A stretch of DNA of 64,000 nucleotides from assembly GCA_016802295.1 (NCBI GenBank), contig JAESIW010000162.1, forward strand, positions 669,739-733,738, in the 5' to 3' direction. The DNA comes from Brachionus rotundiformis (taxonomy: Eukaryota; Rotifera; Eurotatoria; Ploima; Brachionidae). The notes below the pieces were generated by a model. It had not been told where the DNA came from and ran no database searches. It was given only the letters and a program-made list of their open reading frames with translations. This document shows positions 9,459 to 19,139 of the stretch, one piece after another. The translations under genes and the position numbers were made by a program. Within the stretch, counting starts at the first letter, position 1, and every line of letters begins with the position of its first letter.

Positions 9459-11732
9459 TTAATTAGTAAAGATAAAAGCAAACCTCTTGCGAAATCTTTT
9501 GCTCAAACAACAATAGACAACAAAAGTGTAAGAACACGACAACAAATAGAACAATTTGCTAAAATCTAAAAGATTGGTGCATAACTTGGGCAATTTGGTA
9601 CACTTTGAGTCAATTAAAATGTTTACAAAGACATAAATTAGAAAAGCAAATTCAATCATGCGCAAAATGAACAAAACTGTCAAGTTGAAAATCATTCGGA
9701 TCTTGATAATTACTTCATTTTTTTCAATTATTTGAACTTTTTTATCATCAAATGATTTAAGAAAATTTGCCTTTTTCTTGAAAACTCTCCTCAATTCAAA
9801 TATCAATAGTATCTCTATAATAGCTAATAGAATATATAATATCAAATCATTGAATATAAATTCAAGTATAAAGATTATATAAGAAAATAGATATTTGTTT
9901 TTTATTTGATTTGAAGTAATTCTTCCAAGTTTTAGTGAAGTCAAAGTTTTGAAATAAAACTTGATAGGAAATTCTCTGTAAAAATAATAATCTTGGGTAA
10001 AAACAAAAAAATTGTTTATTTTTGATGTCCAAATTTTGACTGAGTGAAGATAGAGAAATGCCAACAGAGTTAATAAACAGATTGGTACTCTGTAAAAAAG
10101 CTTTATTTTTTGCCAGTTGGAAAATAAATGTCGCAATCTGGAAGTTCCTTTTAGCAATAAATACCGATCTAATGACATCACAACCATTAGAATGTTTGAC
10201 ATGGTTTTAAGAAAGCTGTTTACAAATTCCACAAAATAAATGTCATAAATCTGTGCTAGAACAGTTCTGTTGAGTGGCGAACAAAAATCATTGGTAAAAA
10301 AAATACAAATATTTAATAAATGGAATAAATAGATAAAGCAATAGATAAAATTCAAAATGGAATTGAGAATCATTATCTTGTGAATTAACTTTGTAGGAGT
10401 ACTAGGAGCTTTTTCTTCTTTGATTAGTATCCATACATTAACAATGTTAAGCAGCATTCCCATAATACTTAATATGGGAGAAAGAAAATAGCTTGCCAAA
10501 GCCATTTTGGAAGTTTCAAAAAGAAAATCAACCATGTTTGGATTAAATGGTTTACTCTTTGGTTTGGAACATTTTAAGATCATTTGGTCAAAATTACATG
10601 TTTTATTAGAACAAAAATTGAAATTAAGTTTTTGGATTCTTTGTCTAATTATTTGATCATTATTTCTGAACATCCAGCTAATGGTACATGTGCACAAAGA
10701 GGCTGATATTTTTGGTAAAATTGGCCTATTTTGAGGAAATTTTCTAAAAACACAAAAATCCTCATCTGGAAATTGGTATGAGTCAAGCAGTAAAAAATTG
10801 ATAATCAAATCTTTGTCTATTCGATTGAGATAATCAAAAAACCAGTCTGAATTTTTGGATAAAATGGCATCGAAATTGAAAACACGTATGTATAGCCATG
10901 ATAAATTAATAAATCCAAATAGACAGTCACTCTCTGCTTGTTCAAATTTACCAGACAAGACCAATTCATTTGTATTTTGAAATAAATCCTTTGAGAATAA
11001 TTTTTTGTTTAATTTAAACTTATAAAATTTGAATTTTAAAGAGTTAATTTTTAAATTGATACTTTGATTTAATAACAAAAATGATAGTGAGTTTGTCTTT
11101 ACAAATATATCTGAAATGCCAAATATCTCAAGCTTGGTAAGTGTTAAATTAGAAAAGATAAGAGGACATGTATTTATGTAATATTTTACCGACATAGAAA
11201 ATACAATTGACTTAACACTTTGGAACGGACTTGAGCTGGTATTTTGTGCACAATTACCTGCCTCGAAACCATTTATAAATGGAAAAAGATTGGAATAATA
11301 AAATTCAACATTTAAATTTGTTAATGCAGATATATTTTTAAGACTAGTAGAGAAAATATCAATTCCTTTAATATTTGTTAATCTTATATAAGTTGTTCGG
11401 GTTAAATATTTAGAGTCAAAATTTAATTTAAGACTGTTGTCTAGTATCAACATTATCCGAGGTCCTATATTAAATTCTCTTAAGTAAATTTTTTCGTTTA
11501 AAAGACAACTTAAATTGAGCTGATTAAATGAGCGAAAATTGACCAAATCAAAAGCCAAGGGTTGTTTGACATTGTTCAAGCCTGAATCAAGCATCGTAAA
11601 AGTACTTTGTTTAATAAATTCTGGACATTTGCTTATTTCAAATAATGGATCCAGCTTCCTCGGCAATCTTAAATATTTTTCAAATTGACCAGCTTTAATG
11701 AGTACAAAAAACAACATTATTTTGGTATTCAT
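9459..11732 (-). CDS. Rhodopsin-type seven-helix receptor with a large extracellular domain, copy B
   Basis: A 757-residue single-exon gene. A hydrophobic N-terminus (about residues 1-15) looks like a signal peptide. Residues about 30-405 form an ectodomain rich in Leu, Asn and Phe with scattered Cys (for example NLSCLL, GNCAQN, SDCLFGF, and a CTCTISW motif near its end), reminiscent of leucine-rich-repeat ectodomains but without a clean repeat register. Residues about 411 onward hold seven hydrophobic helices. Helix 1 is at about 411-435, helix 3 ends with SLDRYLLL (the class-A DRY motif) near residue 521, helix 5 reaches about 640 followed by a basic loop (RRVFKKK), and helix 7 near the C-terminus is followed by RFRKRF. 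Probably a cell-surface receptor of a lineage-expanded family; ligand unknown. Its start matches copy A exactly. Confidence 0.85.
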   Translation of the reverse strand: MNTKIMLFFVLIKAGQFEKYLRLPRKLDPLFEISKCPEFIKQSTFTMLDSGLNNVKQPLAFDLVNFRSFNQLNLSCLLNEKIYLREFNIGPRIMLILDNSLKLNFDSKYLTRTTYIRLTNIKGIDIFSTSLKNISALTNLNVEFYYSNLFPFINGFEAGNCAQNTSSSPFQSVKSIVFSMSVKYYINTCPLIFSNLTLTKLEIFGISDIFVKTNSLSFLLLNQSINLKINSLKFKFYKFKLNKKLFSKDLFQNTNELVLSGKFEQAESDCLFGFINLSWLYIRVFNFDAILSKNSDWFFDYLNRIDKDLIINFLLLDSYQFPDEDFCVFRKFPQNRPILPKISASLCTCTISWMFRNNDQIIRQRIQKLNFNFCSNKTCNFDQMILKCSKPKSKPFNPNMVDFLFETSKMALASYFLSPILSIMGMLLNIVNVWILIKEEKAPSTPTKLIHKIMILNSILNFIYCFIYLFHLLNICIFFTNDFCSPLNRTVLAQIYDIYFVEFVNSFLKTMSNILMVVMSLDRYLLLKGTSRLRHLFSNWQKIKLFYRVPICLLTLLAFLYLHSVKIWTSKINNFFVFTQDYYFYREFPIKFYFKTLTSLKLGRITSNQIKNKYLFSYIIFILEFIFNDLILYILLAIIEILLIFELRRVFKKKANFLKSFDDKKVQIIEKNEVIIKIRMIFNLTVLFILRMIEFAFLIYVFVNILIDSKCTKLPKLCTNLLDFSKLFYLLSCSYTFVVYCCLSKRFRKRFAFIFTN

Positions 11733-12165
11733 TTTAATTTAATTTTTAAATATTTTTTTCATATTTTTATAAGATAAATTGATTTTACATTTCACTTCTT
11801 TATTTTCATCGAATTTCATTTTAAAGATATTTTAAATCGCTTTTAAAAATAGAATTTCTTCCGTCTTTATAGTCTTCACAGACTTAAAAATTACCAAGTT
11901 CTAATTTTTTCGATTTATTAAATCAAAATATGAATAAAATATATTAATTAAATGTTATTTAATACGAAATGGCATTTTAAAAGCTTTTCAGCCAAGCAAT
12001 TTTATTAACATTTGGAAATTCCATTAAAAGCATTTAAAAATCAATAGTTTTAAATTTACTAAATATTTTTAAAAATTAAATTAAAAAAATTTGTCAACTT
12101 TTTTATTTTATATAAATAATCTTTATAAGAAAAAAAACTTTAAAATAAATTAAATTTAAATATAA
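11733..12165. repeat. Duplicated upstream flank of receptor copy B
   Basis: Non-coding DNA matching 1533-1654 plus 5234-5850, without the hAT insertion. It stops a few bases before the stop codon of the next gene, which fixes one edge of the duplicated unit. Confidence 0.7.
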
Positions 12166-12170
12166 CTAGG

Positions 12171-13211
12171 TCACTTAATTGGTAAAGCCAATTGTCCATC
12201 TTTATAAATTCCATGATCTTTGATTACCATTACCTGTTTATCATTAGACAAACCAGGCCTAACATTAACCAACCTAAATGATCTAGTTAAACGCTGTTTT
12301 ACAAATGTCATCTTCTGGCCATTGAATTTTTTTTCCATCTTTGGCAAAATGAGCTCACCATCATCAATAAGCGATGATCGATGAGAAGATGTCTCAATAG
12401 GCTGAAATTTTTTTTTCCTCTTGAGCATACTGCTAATCCATTTATCATTGGCACGCTCTGGAAAATTAGCCTTTGCCAACTGTCTCGAGAGACACGACTC
12501 GGTTGTTGCATAGTCATTTTCGTCGCTTAGAAACATATGTGTTTGCTTTATCTTTAACTGACTTACTAAATTAGGATCAAGATAATTGGACGAGGTCGAT
12601 GAAGCCCGGCTTTTGGTACTCCAACTGGATGCCATTTTGACCAAGCGATTTAAAGTGTGGGTATTTGGCGAGGCGGTCTCTTCTTTCATATTTTCAAGGC
12701 TTTTGGATTCATCTAGCTTTCCTGTGGTCGAGTTCTGGTTGGAAAAGAAGAGTTTTAGGCTGGATGGATTGGCGTAACGCAGCGAAGACGAACGAACAAC
12801 GTCCGTCTTGCTCAATGGTGTATTCGCGTACTTGGTCTTGGCCAACAAGGGTTTGAGAATGTTCGCCTCTGTCACAGATGGTTTGGGCGTGTTGGACAGC
12901 TTGTAGTTTTGGGTGTTGGTCAAAGAGCTCTGCATGGCTATGGGTGATGTGAAGTGCACTGATTTTATATTGGAATTGTTGCGGATGGTTAGTTTTAAAC
13001 TATTTTCTGTCTTTTGACTCGTGAGCTCATCGATTATATCTTTGACCGATTCGGCTCTCTTCTGCTTTGGTTTTGGCTTATCTGGTGCATAAAAGTGGTT
13101 GACTATGTTTCGATTTTTGGCAATTTTTTTGCTACTCTGCGCATCGCTTGAATTGGACAAAAACGAGTTGTCATTTGAGTTTAGACTTGAATCAGACTCG
13201 TCAAAAAGCAT
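12171..13211 (-). CDS. Ser/Lys-rich protein of unknown function, 346 residues
   Basis: A single open frame from ATG at 13211. I do not recognise it. It is polar, with Ser-rich runs at the start (LFDESDSSLNSNDNSFLSNS) and scattered basic clusters (KPKPKQKRAESVKDIIDEL near residue 50, SSMLKRKKKF near residue 262). There is no signal peptide or membrane helix. The C-terminal ~60 residues, with FVKQRLTRSFRLVNVRPG and a short hydrophobic end, look better ordered. Base composition is more balanced than the flanks and the frame stays open over 1 kb, so I take it as real. It is probably an intracellular, largely disordered protein. Its 3' end borders the receptor duplication. Confidence 0.7.
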   Translation of the reverse strand: MLFDESDSSLNSNDNSFLSNSSDAQSSKKIAKNRNIVNHFYAPDKPKPKQKRAESVKDIIDELTSQKTENSLKLTIRNNSNIKSVHFTSPIAMQSSLTNTQNYKLSNTPKPSVTEANILKPLLAKTKYANTPLSKTDVVRSSSLRYANPSSLKLFFSNQNSTTGKLDESKSLENMKEETASPNTHTLNRLVKMASSWSTKSRASSTSSNYLDPNLVSQLKIKQTHMFLSDENDYATTESCLSRQLAKANFPERANDKWISSMLKRKKKFQPIETSSHRSSLIDDGELILPKMEKKFNGQKMTFVKQRLTRSFRLVNVRPGLSNDKQVMVIKDHGIYKDGQLALPIK

Positions 13212-14404
13212 CTGAATTCTTGATCACTGTGCCAATGTTATAAACAAATTCGCAATTGGTACACTTGTCGAAATTTTATTACTTTTTTGTTAAGGATAAA
13301 TTTCTTAAAGAAAAATCAAGCTTAGTTTGGCATCGGGCTTTTAGTCATTAGCTCAGGTATTTTTATACAATTGCTTCAAAGCAATTAATTTGCTCAGCAA
13401 AATTGTTGTTTGCTGCTTAAACTGCAATTAACAAAAATTCTATTAAGAACACTCTAGGCTATAATATTTTCTTGGATATATTCAAATGTCAACAAATGTT
13501 ATATTCAAATATTTGGCAGATTTTATAATTAAATTAATTTTTTGTTTCTGTCCTCGAACCAATTTGGAAAAATGAGATTGTTTTATTTTTCCTGGTTTCT
13601 ATCAAGAGCCTGATTATGCAATTTAGGAAATTTTCAGACACTTTATTTTCTCTTTTTTTGACTGTATCATTCACGTGTAGTGAACTTTTAGACCAATTTT
13701 GGCTGATATTAATTAATTTAATCAACAAATTAAAAAAAAAAGCTTTCTAATTCAATTTTAAAATTTAAAAAAAGTATCTTGTTTTTTAATATTTACCTGA
13801 GAAATAACTTTAAAATAAATTTAGTAATTTAAGTTTTTGCTTATGGCAAAATTTAATTGATCTTATAATTTTGAACTTAGCTTAATAGTATCTTTTTTGT
13901 GTCACATTAAATTTTTTAACTTTCTAAGGTTTTGTCTAAACTTTAGTTTAATTTCAAAAACTAAATCAAAATAAAATGAATAGAAAATAATTTTTGAGTT
14001 CTTTTGTTCTTTTTATGAAGCTATAAATTTTTTTTTAAATTCTCTTTCTGTCCACTATTTGACCAAAGTTAAAAGCAATTAGCAAAATATGCTTAATTAG
14101 TATAAATATTTGTTTAAAAACCATTTAAATTAAACTCTTTGGATAGAAAAACAAATTTCAGTTCAGTTAAGCTAGTCGAGCAAAATTAACCTAGCATTTC
14201 AACATTCTAAAATTTATCTATCTAAAGGCAATCTTTTTCTTCTCTTTTTGTCTTTATTTGGCAAATTTTAATATTTTAAATTGAATAAAAAAAGGTAGCG
14301 CCATTTTTATCAAAATTTAATTAATTTAAAATTTAATTTGTTCATTTTATTTGCTTATTAAGACCAAAACAAATATTTGGAACTTAGCTTAAAATTTAAA
14401 AAAA
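13212..14404. other. Intergenic, no gene recognised
   Basis: Very AT-rich. A TATA-like TATAAATA occurs near 14101, about 300 bp before the next start codon. Nothing else supported. Confidence 0.4.
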
Positions 14405-14788
14405 ATGAACAATTTTAAATTAATAGCTTTGTTTTTTCTGGGCCTGGTTGTGTTTGCCAGAGCAAGCGATTCAAACGAACAAGAATCGAATGATGTGTCC
14501 GATTCAGAAAATGATAAATTGGTTCCATCGCATAAGCCTGAAACCACAAAGAGAATAAAAAAGAACAAAAACTTTCTGAATATTCTGAACTTTTTTAAAA
14601 AAAAATCAGCAAATAGGACACAGTCCAAATTAGCCAAGAAACATAAAAACAGATTGGTAACAAAATCAGTTGATTCGACTGAACCACATGACTCAACAAA
14701 TTCTGGTTTATGTCCATTTGGATGCAAGCACTGCAAGGGTGGAAAGTGTAAATTACACAAGTGTAAGCATTGTAGACACCATGGCTAA
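14405..14788 (+). CDS. Small secreted protein with C-terminal Cys/His-rich tail
   Basis: A 127-residue single-exon gene. A signal peptide (about residues 1-20, with LIALFFLGLVVFA) is followed by an acidic Ser/Asn segment, a long Lys-rich middle, and a compact C-terminal tail of six Cys with many His and Lys (CPFGCKHCKGGKCKLHKC and onward) that could bind metal or form disulfides. The function is unknown. The next gene downstream has the same layout (signal peptide, Ser/Lys segment), so the two may be distant duplicates or co-secreted products. An AATAAA poly-A signal lies 39 bp after the stop. Confidence 0.7.
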   Translation: MNNFKLIALFFLGLVVFARASDSNEQESNDVSDSENDKLVPSHKPETTKRIKKNKNFLNILNFFKKKSANRTQSKLAKKHKNRLVTKSVDSTEPHDSTNSGLCPFGCKHCKGGKCKLHKCKHCRHHG

Positions 14789-14826
14789 ATTTTTAAATTT
14801 AATTTTCTAATTTAATTTGTTTTATT

Positions 14827-14832
14827 AATAAA
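14827..14832 (+). terminator. Poly-A signal AATAAA
   Basis: AATAAA 39 bp downstream of the stop codon of the small secreted gene, followed by AT-rich sequence. Confidence 0.5.
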
Positions 14833-14892
14833 ATTTGGCTTATAAAAATTTATCTTCTTTGTTCATTGAACACTTGTTTTTGTTTCATTAAA

Positions 14893-16178
14893 ATGATACC
14901 AAAAAACCTAATTTATCTACTTGGTATTGTTTTATTTATACCATGCTTTGTTACATCAGATGCATCCGATCTAATTAGCAAGCGATCTGTATTTAATTAT
15001 TTTAAGAGCAAATTTAAGACTGACAAGCATTTGCCAAGTAGGCCAAAGTCAGTGAAAAGTATTGCTGGTTCAAGTGATGAGACTAACTTATCTTTTCAAA
15101 GTGATCAACAACTACAGTAAAATTAAGATTGGATAGAATTTTACCAACATAAATGGAGTTGTTATGTTGGTAAAAAATGAGGAGTTTAATTTATCTAATT
15201 TTTCAAAGTTTAAATTTAAGAAATGACATCGAGGATGATGATGAACCGGAACCAGGAGACGAAAATGAAAGTAATATATCACCAGAAAACGAAGATGTGC
15301 CATCTGATGATTCAGATGGTCCGGAATCGGATAATCTTGATTCTTCAGGAGCTCAAATTAGTGGCGAGAACGAACCAGGAGACGCTAGTGGACCAGATGC
15401 AGGAGCAGGCCCAGGGGGAGGCGGAGGACCTGGTGGTCCTCCAGACAGTGGTGCACATGGCGGTCCAAGTGGATCCGGAGGTGGCCATGGTAGTGGATCA
15501 GGCGGTGGTCCAAGTGGACCAGGAGGTGGGCATGGAAGTGGATCAGGAGGTGGTCACAGTGGTGGTAGTGGTGGAGGAGGTTCTCAGGGAGGAAGAAGTG
15601 GAGGAAATGGTGAACTCGGACCATCTGGTGGTTCGTCAGGACATAATAACCAAATATCAAGTAATCAACAATCTCATGGAACAGCCAATAACCAATACTC
15701 CCGTCACAACGCATCAGCTAATCATCGTGGACGCAATTATGGTAGAAGGAAAAATTGGAATAGAAACTCGACACACTCGAGGAATTCAGCCAGAAGACGG
15801 AAGAATCGGCGAAAAAATCCAAGAAATCAACACAAAGCAATGAACAAAATGAAGAAATTCGAGAAAAAAAAGCTAAAACTAAAGAAAAAAAAGCTTAAAA
15901 TTAAAGAAAAATTGTTAAAATATAAAAATTTTTTTAATCGTAAGTCAAATAATCATGGCAAACAAAATTCTCGTGGTGGAATATTTGGAAGAATGTTCAA
16001 TAAGTTTAAAAAAGCAAGAAATACTGCACGAAAACCAAGTTATGGAAGCAGATCAAGAGGATATGGTCGAATTGGCTCTCGACTTAAATCAATGGGCAGG
16101 TCTATGGGTCGCTATGGCGGAAGTAGGCTTTCTAGTTATGGAAGAAGAATGGGCAGAAGAAGAGGAAGATTTGGTTAG
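14893..16178 (+). CDS. Secreted Gly-rich then Arg/Lys-rich low-complexity protein
   Basis: Two exons, 14893-15116 and 15221-16178, give 393 residues. The join restores a Gln codon and puts the acidic stretch NDIEDDDEPEPGD in frame. The first exon starts at ATG 14893 and encodes a signal peptide (LIYLLGIVLFIPCFVTS). After an acidic linker comes a Gly/Ser/His-rich block at about 15400-15620 built from tandem ~13-residue units (GGGHGSGSGGGPSG type). A basic Asn/Arg/Lys region with a Lys-rich coiled stretch follows (KKFEKKKLKLKKKKL), then a Tyr/Gly/Arg/Ser tail ending GRRRGRFG. The layout resembles structural matrix, cement or shell proteins. It is not orthologous to any family I can name. Confidence 0.75.
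15139..15175. repeat. Perfect 14-bp hairpin inside an intron
   Basis: TTTTACCAACATAA, a 9-base loop, and the exact reverse complement TTATGTTGGTAAAA lie within the 104-nt intron of the Gly-rich gene. The same 14-mer appears again in the non-coding DNA near 61120. It may be a fragment of a short inverted-repeat element, or a structure that shortens the intron. Confidence 0.75.
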
Positions 16179-16818
16179 ATTTTTTTTATTAGAATAAATC
16201 GAAAAATTATCAAAACTTAATTTTGTATGATTATAATTTACCAATTCTTTAATCTTAAATTTTAATTGAGATTTTTATTAATATTAGATAAACGTTTCTA
16301 TTCATCTGAATAAAATATTTATTCTCAAAAAAAAAATATTATTTTATTAATTTTAACTATTTAACTTTTTTATTTTATTCAAAAATATATAAAATATCTA
16401 ATTGAATAAAAAATCTTGATTGAGATAGGTTGTCTAGAAAAAGGTGAAACTGGAAGTGTACTAGTGGCTGCATAAGATCAAGTAGCTGACAAATGGTACG
16501 AACATAATCCAATGATTGCTTTTTGATTTATTAATTAATTGTAGGCTACATACATGATAAAACATTCAAAAAAATAAATCATCTAAAAAGACGTAGAAAT
16601 ATAAAATAACAGAAAGAGGATGGCTAGAGCATTTATCAGTCCATAAATCTTTGGACGTCTGGGTTCAGAAATAATATATTATTTTGATATGCGGAATCTT
16701 TTTCTTATATTAAAATCTTTTACTTTAATAAAAAAATATTTCGATAAATCTATTAATAATATATGTTATAATTAATTATCAAATAAAAAAATAAATAAAA
16801 GTAAGCATTAAATAATTT
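16179..16818. other. Intergenic between convergent genes
   Basis: The Gly-rich gene (plus) and the GH28 gene (minus) converge here. AATAAA-type signals for the plus gene occur near 16192 and 16308. Positions 16430-16680 are less AT-rich and may be a transposon scrap, but no frame stays open. Confidence 0.4.
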
Positions 16819-18132
16819 CTATTCTTGTTTTAAGCAACTAGGTACCAAATTGGTATTTTTTGCATATCCACTAAAATTTTCGCACAAATAACCACTTTCG
16901 ATTGGAAACAATGACCTATTGTAGACATTGACACCATCGAAGAGCAAATTTGTGCAAGGATTCTTTTCATGGCACCTCATGATTCCAGGCGATAAAAGCC
17001 CTCCATAAATATTTACATTTCTAAGTGTAATATTTGTCACAGTTACCAATGGATCAGATGGACATTCAGTTCCAGGCAGGGGAAAAAAAAACGAACAACC
17101 AGTTCCATTTGTGTATGGTTGTTTTTGTTGTTGTGTGCCAATGTAAATCGCCCACCATAAAGGCTCTCGTATTTCTATATTCTCATAGACAATGTCTGAT
17201 ATCAAACCTTTGCCACTCTCACCTGGATTTGGCTTAATATAGATAGCTTTGATTGGAGTGTCAAATTTTATATTTCGTATGGTCACATTTCTAATGCATG
17301 CTAAGTCTTTATTTGGTGGTACTGATCCCATACTCATGCCAACTCCCAATTTAACATAACTATCTTCTATTACTATATTCTCGGTACAATCTGAATATGG
17401 GGATTCATATTTATGAGTCGGCTTGACCGCTACAGCGTCATCATAATTCTCCACTGTAATATTCCTGATAATAACATTTTTGCCTCTGACATCTATGCCG
17501 TCAGTGTTTAGGGGAAAAATTGGAGCTGAATCGTTTGAATTCAGGTCTGTGATATTGACCAAAATTTTGATGTGCTGAATGGTGAGGTTTAATGTGTCCA
17601 TAAAGTTAATGTGATACTGTGGAGCATTCATTACTGTTATCCCTTCTACAAGGGTGTCCTCGCTGGTCTTAATATCAATCAAGTTAGGCCTGTTGTCGTG
17701 ACCATCGAATATAACCGACCACCACCATGAATACCCATTGCCGTGAATAATACCATTTCCTCTAATGACTAAACCTTGGGTGTTCGTAAGAGACAACAAG
17801 GCTAGTGCCTTATTGTGAGTGTCATTTGGCCATTTGCTATGTTCGCCATTCCATAGCCTAAGATCACCATCCAACTGGAAGGTTATATTAACCAAATTGT
17901 AGATTATGCCAGCTGGAATTATTGAAAAGCTTTTGCCTTTTTTTACCAAAACTGTGCGCTCTGAACTCGAGTTAGCATTTTGAAAGCAGTTCATCAAAGC
18001 TATGCCATTTTGAATGGATGCGGTGTAAGATGGATCATTGCTGATTGCACCAAAGTCTTCTATGTCACACGCTTCAAATATTGAACAGAATGATAAGAAA
18101 CAAATTATTGATAAGTAAAAAAATTTAAGCAT
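16819..18132 (-). CDS. Glycoside hydrolase family 28 (polygalacturonase-like), secreted, intronless
   Basis: 437 residues in one exon. A signal peptide (about residues 1-21, ending at FEAC) precedes a right-handed beta-helix domain full of N-glycosylation sites (NIT, NVT, NLT). Family 28 hallmarks are present: NTDGID and then YDDAVAVK give the three active-site Asp residues. The usual GHG motif reads GVGMSMGS, so the common His is replaced by Val, and the usual RIK reads YIK. The combination GMSMGSVPPN, KAIYIKPNPG and WWAIYIGTQQQ recalls a GH28 subgroup of fungi and oomycetes, from memory. It may cleave pectin-like or related polysaccharides in algal food; the substrate is uncertain. The lack of introns and the microbial-type family suggest horizontal transfer. 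Confidence 0.9.
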   Translation of the reverse strand: MLKFFYLSIICFLSFCSIFEACDIEDFGAISNDPSYTASIQNGIALMNCFQNANSSSERTVLVKKGKSFSIIPAGIIYNLVNITFQLDGDLRLWNGEHSKWPNDTHNKALALLSLTNTQGLVIRGNGIIHGNGYSWWWSVIFDGHDNRPNLIDIKTSEDTLVEGITVMNAPQYHINFMDTLNLTIQHIKILVNITDLNSNDSAPIFPLNTDGIDVRGKNVIIRNITVENYDDAVAVKPTHKYESPYSDCTENIVIEDSYVKLGVGMSMGSVPPNKDLACIRNVTIRNIKFDTPIKAIYIKPNPGESGKGLISDIVYENIEIREPLWWAIYIGTQQQKQPYTNGTGCSFFFPLPGTECPSDPLVTVTNITLRNVNIYGGLLSPGIMRCHEKNPCTNLLFDGVNVYNRSLFPIESGYLCENFSGYAKNTNLVPSCLKQE

Positions 18133-18846
18133 TTTTAAAAAATTTATTTAAGTTTAATTTAGAATGATAAAATATTGGCTTTATATTTATTTTGGGAAAT
18201 AAACAAGTTGAACTAAAAATTAATCTTTATTCATTGAATATTTAGTTATATTGTGGCAAATTTTCCAAGATGATAAAAATCTAAGAACCATAAAATGTAC
18301 AAATTTTATTTGTCACACGAGCACCAAGTTTAATTTTCATGAAAAAAGTAAATTAAAATTTTTATCAAAATTTAAAAATTTTAATTTAGGTATTAGAACA
18401 AAATTAAAAAAAAAAGAATCATTAATTATCGTCGTGAATTTAATTTGATTTAATTTAATTTTTAAGATAATGCGTTTAAATAAAAGCTTTAGTCAAAAAA
18501 TATTGTATTTTATCTTCAAAGGCATATATTTTATCTGATACAAAGTTTAAAAATGATACTAGTCTTGTTATTTCTTTATTTTTATGATAACGAAAAAAAT
18601 TAACCGACACATTTTATTAAAAAATCATTATTGAATTATTAATCTTTATTGATGATGTTAAAAAAGAAAATATATTAAAGTGTCATTTAATTATATTAAT
18701 TTGTAAAAAAAATTAGTCAATTAAATGTATAAATCGTAAATTAAAAATTTTAGTTGTCATTTTAAGTAATTGGTTATCACAAACAAAATTAAATATCATA
18801 AAGTAAAAAGTCATTAAAAAATAAGAAAATATTTTCAATTATTTGA
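18133..18846. other. Intergenic, no gene recognised
   Basis: AT-rich upstream DNA of the GH28 gene. A 65-codon open frame at 18251 is made of AT-rich codons and has no support. Confidence 0.4.
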
Positions 18847-19139
18847 CTACTTTTTTGGCCGTCCTGCTCCTCTTAGCTTTCCTAAAGGTATGTTGCAAGC
18901 TTCAGCTGGAAAAGACTCGAATAATCCTTGACTATATGCAACACCAATTATAAGTTTGCACAAATAATGTTTGTACCAAAACGGACAAGAGCATGTGGTT
19001 AATTTCCAATCATTTTCATTAAGTTATATTACTCTTAATTCCTGTAATGATCCTAAAAATTCAGAATAGTTTTTCCATTGGCATTCCTTTATTGGAAACC
19101 CTCTTTTCTGAATGCTTTGTGACATTGAATCAACAAATA
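18847..19139 (-). pseudogene. SWIM zinc-finger protein fragment (MULE-type transposase-like)
   Basis: Minus-strand reading gives about 95 codons with a single in-frame TAA. The second half holds TTCSCPFWYKHYLCKLIIG, a SWIM zinc finger (CxC...HxxC pattern) as found at the C-terminus of MULE-related transposases and derived genes, then a tail ending GAGRPKK and a stop. Upstream and downstream sequence is not coding. It is a fragment of a decayed element or of a domesticated derivative. Confidence 0.7.

Noticed and set aside
12586..12856. Plus-strand frames opposite the Ser-rich gene
   Set aside because: Shadows of the 346-codon minus-strand frame, with low-quality composition.
15223..16197. 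Second and third plus-strand frames across the Gly-rich exon
   Set aside because: Translation of the same GC-rich tandem repeats in other phases; only the frame spliced to the signal-peptide exon makes sense.
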